A stretch of 24,372 nt of DNA from CAYPEL01 sp964409635 (GTDB lineage: Bacteria > Pseudomonadota > Gammaproteobacteria > DSM-19610). Where the stretch lies: assembly GCA_964409635.1 (NCBI GenBank), contig CAYPEL010000024.1:1-24372 (forward strand), read 5' to 3'. Positions 6,559 to 13,257 of the stretch are shown here, piece by piece (the stretch's first letter is position 1; each line of letters begins with the position of its first letter). The position numbers were made by a program, and so were the translations under genes. Below the pieces are notes generated by a model. It saw only the letters and a list, made by a program, of their open reading frames with translations, searched no databases and was not told the origin of the DNA.

Positions 6559-7398
6559 GTGAAAAAAACCGAAAGCATCAGAGAAGTCGGAGGCTGGTTA
6601 AACCGCTATCAGCATGAATCCGAGTCCTGTCACTGCAGTATGACATTTTCAGTCTATCTGCCACCACAGGCGGAAACACAAAAAGTACCTGCCGTGTACT
6701 GGTTATCCGGACTGACGTGCAGTGATGATAACTTTCGCGTTAAAGCGGGCGCGCAACGGTATGCAGCCGAGCTGGGGCTGGCTTTAATCATGCCCGATAC
6801 CAGTCCTCGGGGTGATGCTGTGCCGGACGCCAAAGACCGCTATGATCTGGGAGCAGGTGCGGGATTTTATGTCAATGCGACACGTATGCCCTGGGCAAAG
6901 CACTATCATATGTATGATTACGTTACCCGTGAACTGCCTGGGTTGATAGAGGCGAATTTCCCGGTGGTTCCGGAATTGAGATCAATCAGTGGCCACTCAA
7001 TGGGTGGGCATGGTGCTTTGATCTGTGCGCTAAAAGAACCCGGCCAATACCGTTCTGTTTCGGCATTTTCTCCCATTTGTAACCCGGTCAACTGCGGCTG
7101 GGGCAAAGGCTGTTTCAGCGCTTACCTGGGGGATGATCAGAAAAACTGGGAAGACTACGATGCCACTTGTCTGGTTAAGGCAGGTGCACAGCCAATCCCC
7201 CTGTTAATAGACCAGGGTACTGGCGATGAATTTCTGGCTGAGCAATTGTACCCGCAGAATCTACAGGCGGCATGTGATGAGCAAGGTTTTCCACTAACAC
7301 TGAGATATCAGGAAGATTACGATCACAGCTATCACTTTATAGCCAGCTTTATTGGTGAGCACCTGGCCTGGCATGCCGCTGCGTTGTCAGTTAGTTAA
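6559..7398 (+). CDS. fghA: S-formylglutathione hydrolase
   Basis: A 279-residue esterase-D type serine hydrolase that converts S-formylglutathione to formate and glutathione, the second step of glutathione-dependent formaldehyde detoxification in the cytosol. Visible hallmarks: VYWLSGLTCSDDNF near residue 50, MPDTSPRG, the DLGAGAGFYVNAT segment, nucleophile elbow GHSMGGHGAL with Ser147, a candidate acid Asp in DQGTGDEFL and the catalytic His in DHSYHF. Length matches the family (about 280). The start is GTG 6559, as the only start codon agreeing with the usual N-terminus; its ribosome site is weak. The partner glutathione-dependent formaldehyde dehydrogenase (frmA/adhC), often adjacent, is not in the window. 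It converges with the tusE-like gene with only 6 nt between stops. Confidence 0.93.
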   Translation: MKKTESIREVGGWLNRYQHESESCHCSMTFSVYLPPQAETQKVPAVYWLSGLTCSDDNFRVKAGAQRYAAELGLALIMPDTSPRGDAVPDAKDRYDLGAGAGFYVNATRMPWAKHYHMYDYVTRELPGLIEANFPVVPELRSISGHSMGGHGALICALKEPGQYRSVSAFSPICNPVNCGWGKGCFSAYLGDDQKNWEDYDATCLVKAGAQPIPLLIDQGTGDEFLAEQLYPQNLQAACDEQGFPLTLRYQEDYDHSYHFIASFIGEHLAWHAAALSVS

Positions 7399-7411
7399 AT
7401 AGCGTTAACTA
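7392..7411. repeat. Inverted repeat holding both convergent stop codons
   Basis: TAGTTAA (7392-7398) and TTAACTA (7405-7411) are perfect 7-bp inverted repeats around a 6-bp spacer. The TAA of fghA and the TAA of the tusE-like gene are symmetric parts of the arms. It may act as a weak bidirectional terminator, though it is AT-rich and lacks a GC stem. Confidence 0.5.
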
Positions 7412-7740
7412 CAGCCTTTCGGGCGTGGCAAACCGGCGATCTTATTTGCGCATTTAATAAGTCCGGTCGGGAACAGTGAATAAATATATTTCTGGCTGCT
7501 ACGGTCAGCGCCAAATTGCTTCTTCATCATTTTAGAAAACACGCGGGGTTCGGCAACGGTTCCATTTTCTTCAAAAAATTCACGTGCCATCTTGATAATA
7601 TCCCAGTGTTCATCGGTAAGTTCAGGCACTTTTTCGTTAACAGCAATTTCGTTTGCCAGTTCCTCGCTCCATTGTTCGAGGTTAAGCAGCCAGCCGGCTT
7701 CGCTCAATTCAATAGTGTTCCCGTTAACAGTTGCTTGCAT
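7405..7740 (-). CDS. tusE: TusE/DsrC family sulfur-carrier protein
   Basis: 111 residues, the usual length of TusE/DsrC proteins, which pass persulfide sulfur between proteins (TusE to MnmA for tRNA 2-thiouridine; DsrC in dissimilatory sulfur metabolism). Seen: LNLEQWSEELANEIA (WS-E-A motif), LTDEHWDIIKMAREFFEENG and the C-terminal arm SLFPTG...KIAGLPRPKGC. The penultimate Cys110 (CysA, the sulfur-accepting residue) is present. The second DsrC cysteine, expected 11 residues earlier, is Asn99; instead a cysteine occurs at 97. This argues for TusE-type sulfur relay rather than bona fide DsrC. No tusBCD or dsr genes lie nearby. Monocistronic, AT-rich promoter region upstream. Confidence 0.85.
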   Translation of the reverse strand: MQATVNGNTIELSEAGWLLNLEQWSEELANEIAVNEKVPELTDEHWDIIKMAREFFEENGTVAEPRVFSKMMKKQFGADRSSQKYIYSLFPTGLIKCANKIAGLPRPKGCS

Positions 7741-7882
7741 TTGTAATGATTCCCAATCGTTAATAACCTAGTAATTTTATCAAGTATTATGGGTTTTCAC
7801 CATAGCTAATTATAATGATAACAATCAGATTGTTACGATATTTATATAATGTAGTAATAGAAGAAATAATTTCGAAAGGCAA
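7741..7882. other. AT-rich intergenic region between tusE-like gene and lipid operon
   Basis: The region is strongly AT-rich. Reading on the minus strand it is the 3' end of the four-gene operon and then the promoter of tusE. No clear stem-loop terminator is seen, so read-through into tusE is possible. Confidence 0.4.
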
Positions 7883-8845
7883 TTAAATTCTAGAAAAATC
7901 TTTGATTATTTCGGCAACGGATTTGATGCTATCTATGCCTTCAACACTTTTCCCGGCCTGGAAATAATCTTTGTAATTCATACCTTGCAGTGAGGCGTGT
8001 TTCAGCGTCCAAAGAGACTGTAAGGTGTACAGGGTGCGCATCCAGTGTTTGGTTTTTCTACCTTTCAGCATCCACTTAGCGAAAACGCCCGCTTGGGTGC
8101 CGATGCGCTTGATGTAGGGTGTGCTAATGACCGACACCGGTATGCCTGAGATCTTTTCGGTGAGCACAATGTCTTTTTCACTTGCACTTATGATGGCTTG
8201 TTTATAGTCAGTGTGAGCGTTGCATTCCGTGCTGGCAATAAATCGAGTACCAAGTTGTGCGCCTGCAAAACCCATAGTGATGGCGTTGGAAAAATCACTG
8301 GGCATACCAATACCACCGGCGCAAATAAGCGGTTTGTCTAGCGGTGTCAGTTCATCCAGTAATTGTTGCGGTGTCAGCGTGCCAGCGTGCCCACCGGCGC
8401 GGTTGTTAACGCAAATAAAACCATCGACACCCCCCGCCAGTGCTTTCTCCGCCCATTTTTTGTTAGTGACATCGTGGTAGATAATGACTCCTGTGCCTTG
8501 AGCTTTATCAACCACCCAGCGCGGGTTACCTAGTGCGGTGACAAAAAATTCCACGCCTTCTTCAAGTGAAATATCCACCCATTGTTGTACGCGCTGGAGA
8601 TATTTCTTTGAACTTGCTTCGATAATGAGATTGACGCCGATTGGTTTTTTGGTGAGTGAGCGGATATAGCGCAGACCGTCACGAAACTCGTAACCATGGA
8701 CGTAACTCAGGCTGAGCGGTTGCACGATACCGATGCCACCGGCTTCAGAAGCGGCCGCGACCAGTTCCGGGTTGGAGCAGGGATACATGGCGCCGCAGAT
8801 TAGCGGAACCTCTATACCAAGCGCTTTACTGAATTCTGTTTGCAT
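7883..8845 (-). CDS. Nitronate monooxygenase / FabK-like flavin oxidoreductase
   Basis: 320 residues from ATG 8845, a TIM-barrel FMN enzyme of the 2-nitropropane dioxygenase family, which includes nitronate monooxygenases and the FabK enoyl-ACP reductases. Motifs: VPLICGAMYPCSNPELV at the N-terminus (P-GAM), GGIGIVQPLSL (residues 37-46), AGGHAGT (150-156, active-site loop of the family), PLICAGGIG (phosphate binding, ~172-180) and GAQLGTRFIAS. An upstream in-frame ATG (8878) would lie inside the preceding gene; 8845 is preferred because AAAGGAAT stands just upstream and 5 nt separate the genes. Last gene of the lipid operon; with an acyltransferase and a hotdog protein as partners, a role in acyl-chain reduction or in removing nitro or peroxidised lipids is possible, but the substrate cannot be told from sequence. 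Confidence 0.85.
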   Translation of the reverse strand: MQTEFSKALGIEVPLICGAMYPCSNPELVAAASEAGGIGIVQPLSLSYVHGYEFRDGLRYIRSLTKKPIGVNLIIEASSKKYLQRVQQWVDISLEEGVEFFVTALGNPRWVVDKAQGTGVIIYHDVTNKKWAEKALAGGVDGFICVNNRAGGHAGTLTPQQLLDELTPLDKPLICAGGIGMPSDFSNAITMGFAGAQLGTRFIASTECNAHTDYKQAIISASEKDIVLTEKISGIPVSVISTPYIKRIGTQAGVFAKWMLKGRKTKHWMRTLYTLQSLWTLKHASLQGMNYKDYFQAGKSVEGIDSIKSVAEIIKDFSRI

Positions 8846-8850
8846 CAGGC

Positions 8851-9327
8851 TTATTCCTTTTCCGGGCCAATGAGCCAATGCGCCTTGACCAAAGCGACGG
8901 GGTCATTTGCAGTGTCACAAATTGTTCCTGTTAATGCATATTCCCGGTTCTGGTTATCAGTGGGCACATCGCACTCGCATTGTGCCGTTAATTTACCACG
9001 GGCTTTTTTCAGGTACTCAATTGATAATCCTTTAAGGATGCCGCGGGCGTCATCAGGCAGGCTGTTCAGGAGCGCCAGCCCGGTGACCATTTCCCCCATA
9101 TTACATAACGCGATAGCGTGAACTGAGCGTAGGTGGTTGCGCACTTTCCTACGATCTTTAAGCGTAACAGTACAATGGCCAGGTTCTAGCCTGGTGACGA
9201 CGCCACCGATGCTGCCAGTGTAGGGCACAATCAAACCCAGCAAACGGCTAAATAACCAGTTGCCTGCCGGTAATCCGGAAAGGCTTCGCCACTGCCGGCG
9301 TAAGACCGGCCCGATTGACTGTGCCAT
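8851..9327 (-). CDS. DUF4442 hotdog-fold (thioesterase-like) protein
   Basis: 158 residues from ATG 9327. The sequence has the DUF4442/hotdog layout: LIVPYTGSIGGVVTRLEPGHCTVTLKDRRKVRNHLRSVHAIALCNMGEMVTGLALL, that is an aromatic-glycine strand, a charged RRKVRNH patch, and the HAIALCNMGE helix that in relatives carries the putative active site, then a beta sheet of IEYLKKARGKLTA type. Relatives are thought to act on acyl-CoA or acyl-ACP. ATG 9327 overlaps the stop of the acyltransferase gene (TAATG) and has GGAG 9 nt upstream, so it is preferred over longer in-frame starts. It is followed by the flavoprotein after 5 nt. Assignment to the fold is good; catalytic activity is not proven. Confidence 0.8.
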   Translation of the reverse strand: MAQSIGPVLRRQWRSLSGLPAGNWLFSRLLGLIVPYTGSIGGVVTRLEPGHCTVTLKDRRKVRNHLRSVHAIALCNMGEMVTGLALLNSLPDDARGILKGLSIEYLKKARGKLTAQCECDVPTDNQNREYALTGTICDTANDPVALVKAHWLIGPEKE

Positions 9328-10736
9328 TATTTTACACTCCGGCTGATTGAGTTTGCATAATACGAAAGAATATTGGTTGATTCTGTCGAGGCCTGGAACA
9401 AACCGTCTTTTTCTGCCAGCATATTTCTTGATATCAACATCGTCATGGCTGCAGACAATACGCCTTCGCACGCGTTGGGTGCAATTTTAATAGGTGCGCC
9501 CTGTTGGCGGTAGTTTTCGATTTGATCCAGCGCCAGCTTCTTCAGCTCCAGTTCACCTTTCCATGCGCTGTTATTATCCAGGATTACCCGACTTAATAAG
9601 GCGACTGGCAGGATAGGAATGATTGACTGTATGCTTGACATTAAACGATTAGCCAGTACGCCAACAGATTCAAAGCGTGCGTCATGATTTTGTGCACTGA
9701 ATACAATACGATGTTCCTGGCAATATTGCCGCATGGAAACCGGCTCCCCGAAATTCACACCCGCATACCCAAAACGCCGCCACCGGTTGCGGCGCGATAG
9801 CATCAGGTGTTTAGTGATGAATAGCAGCGAGGTTTTCAGCACAAACCAGGTGCTGCGTTTTTCAGCGTTTGCGTCCAGTTTGCGTAACAGGCTGCGGTCT
9901 TCGATTACCCGGTCATAGTTAATACCGACCGGCACGAAAACCACATCCCTGTCTTTATCCGGGAGATAGTTGCGTAACATATAGTCGATAAAGCCAAGCT
10001 GCGGTTCCTGTAAACTGCCATCTTTGCTGAGGCCGCCTTCCAGAAAGACCGCCTGGCAGACACCGGCGTGGGTCGCCATATAGACATAACGTTCGAGTAC
10101 GCGGCGGTACAAGGGGTCACCAGAATTGCGGCGCACGAAAAACGCCCCCATGCCACGGATCAGTGTTTGTAAAGGCCAGATCCTGGCCCATTCTCCGACG
10201 GCGTAAGACAGCGCGGTTTTTTCAGCAGCCAGGAAAGACACCAGGATATAATCCATATTACTGCGGTGGTTCATGACGAAAACCACCGTTGAATCAGGAT
10301 CAATGCCGGCAATTTTATCGTTATCAAAAAAACCAACCCGTACCCGGTAAATTAACCGAGCGATGCGTTTCGCCAGCCAGTAGCCAATTCGGAAATACAC
10401 ATAGGCATTGAACGAGGGTACGATTTCCCGGGCATAGTGCCGAACCTTTTCCTGAGCAACTTCCCGCGGCAGATTATTTTCTTGCGCGTAGGCAAGTAAG
10501 GCTTTGTTAACCTCTTCATCAAATACCAGTTGATCGATTAGCACCTGCCGCCGGTTGAGTTGAAAGGGGCGGATTTCTATATCCAGCCGAGTGTTTATTT
10601 CCTCGATCAGCCGGTTAGCGCGGCGGTGTAAATACCAGCGTATGCCCGGTAATAAAAAACGTTCGAGAATCAGCCACAGTGACAGCGCGGCCAGTATAAT
10701 CACAACCCACAATGGAAGGCTGACAATGTTTGTCAT
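9327..10736 (-). CDS. PlsB-like glycerolipid acyltransferase (membrane)
   Basis: 469 residues with an N-terminal membrane anchor (residues ~5-25) and a PlsC/PlsB acyltransferase core: motif I NHRSNMD (His157, Asp162; HX4D catalytic pair), motif II GAFFVRR (197-203), motif III FLEGGLSKDG (231-240; compare FVEGGRSRTG of PlsB) and motif IV VPVGINYDR (268-276). A C-terminal segment (ILPVALLSRVIL) also recalls PlsB. It is much shorter than E. coli PlsB (807 residues), lacking its N-terminal extension. It likely acylates glycerol-3-phosphate or a lysophospholipid at the inner membrane. The start ATG 10736 overlaps the hydrolase stop as ATGA and has AGGA upstream; the gene ends in a TAATG overlap with DUF4442. 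Acceptor and acyl-donor specificity unknown. Confidence 0.85.
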   Translation of the reverse strand: MTNIVSLPLWVVIILAALSLWLILERFLLPGIRWYLHRRANRLIEEINTRLDIEIRPFQLNRRQVLIDQLVFDEEVNKALLAYAQENNLPREVAQEKVRHYAREIVPSFNAYVYFRIGYWLAKRIARLIYRVRVGFFDNDKIAGIDPDSTVVFVMNHRSNMDYILVSFLAAEKTALSYAVGEWARIWPLQTLIRGMGAFFVRRNSGDPLYRRVLERYVYMATHAGVCQAVFLEGGLSKDGSLQEPQLGFIDYMLRNYLPDKDRDVVFVPVGINYDRVIEDRSLLRKLDANAEKRSTWFVLKTSLLFITKHLMLSRRNRWRRFGYAGVNFGEPVSMRQYCQEHRIVFSAQNHDARFESVGVLANRLMSSIQSIIPILPVALLSRVILDNNSAWKGELELKKLALDQIENYRQQGAPIKIAPNACEGVLSAAMTMLISRNMLAEKDGLFQASTESTNILSYYANSISRSVK

Positions 10737-11725
10737 GTTTTGTCCTGGCCGCCGGTACAATAATTGTGGTTAGCTACCCGGATATCCTGCTGTGAAAGCA
10801 CCCAGTCAGCAATGTCTTGCAGCACAAGGTTTGCATGCAGGTCACGGGTCAGCATGTGGTAGCCCTTGGCATAAATGACTGTTTTAGTTTTGTGTGTGGA
10901 CAGGCTGTCTAATGTGGTGAGTAATTGACAGGTCGGTTGTCTCGGTATGATTTCGTCGTGCTTACCGTACAACAGCAAGGCCTTAGACTGGAGTTTATCT
11001 GATGCACTCACGGCCCTGTCCATTAAATTCGTTACTCCGTACAAAACATCCACGCGGGTTGCTTTGATCACCAGTGGATCGCGCGACCAGGCGCGTAGCA
11101 TTTCGATATTATCAGTGGGTTTGATATCCAGACCTTTTCCGGTTAGGCGCTTGCCTGGCAGTGTCCGCACGGCTGACCATAACAGCAGCCGCTGGTACCA
11201 GGGCATACTGTCACGCGCCCAGACTGCGGGCGCGACCAGGATCAGGCCTTCAGCACCAAGACTGGCCCCGGATTGTGCGGCCAGGGTTACAGCACCGCCC
11301 ATGCTCTCGCCCATGATATAAACCCGTCGTCCCGGATAGGTCTGATGCAATAGGTCGACCATGGTTATTAGATCAGAAATTAAGGCCGTGCTGCCGTGCC
11401 AATAACCAGCACCTTCAGTTTCACCAAAGCCGCGTTGATCGTAGGCATAGACACTGATACCCCGGCTAGCCAGGAATCTGCCGGTGGTTTTAAAGGCTGC
11501 CCGGTAGTCATTTAATCCGTGCAATGCCAGCACGATTGCCTCTGGCTCACCGGCGGCTGGCCAGACAGTCAGAGGCAGGCGGAAGCCGTCTGCCATCCGT
11601 GCGCTATCAGATTCAAGTACAGGTTGAGTAGCGGCCAGTGGGCTTGGGTAGATATAAGGCTTGGCACAACCGGTAACACCGGTTGTGGCGGCCAGCAAAA
11701 TGGCGTAAATAATTTTGTAGCTCAA
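10733..11725 (-). CDS. Alpha/beta hydrolase lipoprotein (monoacylglycerol lipase / lysophospholipase-like)
   Basis: 330 residues from TTG 11725. The N-terminus is a lipoprotein signal ending in lipobox VTGC (Cys20), so the enzyme is probably membrane-anchored in the envelope. Fold motifs: LALHGLNDY (oxyanion region), YAYDQRGFGETEG, nucleophile elbow MGESMGG (Ser141), acid region YGKHDEIIP and AKGYHML with the catalytic His. This is the serine aminopeptidase S33/PldB-monoacylglycerol lipase group. TTG 11725 has AGGA 5 nt upstream and yields a compact signal peptide; an in-frame GTG at 11758 would add 11 residues but shows no ribosome site. First gene of the operon, overlapping the acyltransferase by 4 nt; divergent from purT. 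Likely releases fatty acids from mono- or lysolipids that downstream genes reuse (inference). Confidence 0.82.
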   Translation of the reverse strand: MSYKIIYAILLAATTGVTGCAKPYIYPSPLAATQPVLESDSARMADGFRLPLTVWPAAGEPEAIVLALHGLNDYRAAFKTTGRFLASRGISVYAYDQRGFGETEGAGYWHGSTALISDLITMVDLLHQTYPGRRVYIMGESMGGAVTLAAQSGASLGAEGLILVAPAVWARDSMPWYQRLLLWSAVRTLPGKRLTGKGLDIKPTDNIEMLRAWSRDPLVIKATRVDVLYGVTNLMDRAVSASDKLQSKALLLYGKHDEIIPRQPTCQLLTTLDSLSTHKTKTVIYAKGYHMLTRDLHANLVLQDIADWVLSQQDIRVANHNYCTGGQDKT

Positions 11726-11898
11726 TCGCGTCCTAATCCTGTGTTGTATAGGATTCACTTTAACACTTTAGGGATCTATATCGGCATGTCGTTTGAGGCT
11801 TTGAAGAGGTTTTCGTTTGTCAGGCTGCATGCGATACTGAGATCTATTTTTTAATTGCCAGCGATTCCAAGATGGCAGGCAGAGATAGGAGCCAGGTT

Positions 11899-13080
11899 AT
11901 GACCACAATTGGTACGCCGCTGTCGGCCACCGCCGTACGTGTTCTGTTTTGTGGTGGCGGAGAATTAGGTAAAGAGGTCGTCATTGAACTACAACGGCTA
12001 GGTATTGAGGTCATTGTGGTTGACCGATATGCAAATTCACCTGCTATGCAGGTGGCGCATCGAAGCCATGTGATTTCCATGCTGGATGGCGCTGCACTGC
12101 GGAAAGTCATTGAGGCGGAGCAACCACATTATATTGTCCCGGAGATCGAGGCTATTGCCACCGATACGCTGGTCGAGCTGGAGACTGAAGGCTTTACCGT
12201 AATCCCGACAGCGCGTGCGGCGCGACTAACCATGAACCGGGAAGGGATCAGGCGGCTGGCTGCAGAAGAACTGGGAATACCAACCTCTGAATATCGTTTT
12301 GCTGCCAGCAAGGATGAGTTTGACTGCGCAGTTGACGAAGTCGGTTTACCCTGTGTCGTCAAGCCAATTATGAGTTCTTCCGGCAAGGGCCAGAGTGTTA
12401 TCGCGGATTCCTCGGATAAAAATAGCGCCTGGGCTTATTCCCAGGAAGGCAGCCGGACGGGCGCCGGAAAAGTTATTGTGGAAGGCTTTGTCGATTTTGA
12501 TTATGAAATTACACAGCTCACTGTGCGTCACATGCAGGGCACCAGTTTTTGCGAGCCCATTGGGCACGTACAGATAAATGGAGACTACCGGCAATCCTGG
12601 CAACCCCAGGCGATGGACGCAGCGGCACTTTCTGAGGCGCGGGAGATTGCTGTCAAGGTCACTGATGCGCTGGGTGGCCGGGGTATTTTCGGTGTGGAGT
12701 TATTTATCAAAGGCAGCCAGGTTATCTTCAGCGAGGTCTCACCGCGGCCACACGATACCGGTATGGTTACCATGATTTCCCAGGATCTTTCCCAGTTCGC
12801 CTTACACGCGCGAGCGATTACCGGGTTGCCGATCCCGAATATACATTTCCATGGTCCGTCTGCATCCAGTGTGATTCTTGCGGAAGGTGAATCGGATCAA
12901 GTGAGTTTTACACAACTTGAAAAAGTATTACAGCAGGCGGATACCCAGTTACGTTTATTCGGCAAACCGGAAGTCATTGGTCAACGCCGTATGGGCGTGG
13001 TGCTCGCGCGTGGTGAGACGATTGAAGCAGCGCTTGAAAAAGCCCGGCGTGGATCTGCGACTGTAGGCTTGGTATTATAA
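11899..13080 (+). CDS. purT: Formate-dependent phosphoribosylglycinamide formyltransferase (GAR transformylase 2)
   Basis: 393 residues (E. coli PurT has 392). An ATP-grasp enzyme that uses formate and ATP to formylate glycinamide ribonucleotide, the third step of purine synthesis, independent of folate. Very high similarity to E. coli PurT can be seen throughout: GELGKEVVIELQRLG, VVDRYANSPAMQVAHRSHVI, PHYIVPEIEAIATD, LTMNREGIRRLAAEELG, VKPIMSSSGKGQSVI (ATP-binding loop), SWQPQAM, FGVELF, SEVSPRPHDTGMVT and RLFGKPE. The start ATG 11899 is chosen over an in-frame ATG 27 nt earlier because MTTIGTPLS matches the known N-terminus and GGAG lies 8 nt upstream. Divergent from the lipid operon; monocistronic. 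Confidence 0.97.
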   Translation: MTTIGTPLSATAVRVLFCGGGELGKEVVIELQRLGIEVIVVDRYANSPAMQVAHRSHVISMLDGAALRKVIEAEQPHYIVPEIEAIATDTLVELETEGFTVIPTARAARLTMNREGIRRLAAEELGIPTSEYRFAASKDEFDCAVDEVGLPCVVKPIMSSSGKGQSVIADSSDKNSAWAYSQEGSRTGAGKVIVEGFVDFDYEITQLTVRHMQGTSFCEPIGHVQINGDYRQSWQPQAMDAAALSEAREIAVKVTDALGGRGIFGVELFIKGSQVIFSEVSPRPHDTGMVTMISQDLSQFALHARAITGLPIPNIHFHGPSASSVILAEGESDQVSFTQLEKVLQQADTQLRLFGKPEVIGQRRMGVVLARGETIEAALEKARRGSATVGLVL

Positions 13081-13135
13081 AATAAATTAATATAAAACAA
13101 ATATATAGCTAGTTATCTTAATCAAGAGTAGCGGC

Positions 13136-13141
13136 TATAAT
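13136..13141 (+). promoter_or_regulatory. Possible -10 hexamer for the ExeA-like gene
   Basis: TATAAT on the plus strand; the hexamer 17 bp upstream (TTATCT, 13113-13118) matches the -35 consensus poorly. A start of transcription here would give a leader of about 110 nt. By-eye call only. Confidence 0.3.
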
Positions 13142-13257
13142 ATCGCCTGGATTTTATGATTACAGCGACAATTTATGCCGGCTAAAGTAGTATTACGCTA
13201 ATTTGTTGAGCAGTCCCAGGTCAGACTGGCTGTGGCTGGAATATTCAAGGGTTAATT

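Noticed and set aside
7405..7740. Calling the sulfur-relay protein dsrC
   Set aside because: The second conserved cysteine position is Asn99 and there are no dsr genes nearby; TusE-type is the safer call.
9905..10156. Open frame on the same strand inside the acyltransferase gene
   Set aside because: It is an out-of-frame shadow of a well-supported gene with catalytic motifs.
12346..12603. Minus-strand frame antisense to purT
   Set aside because: PurT is certain across this stretch; the antisense frame has no ribosome site or homology that I recognise.
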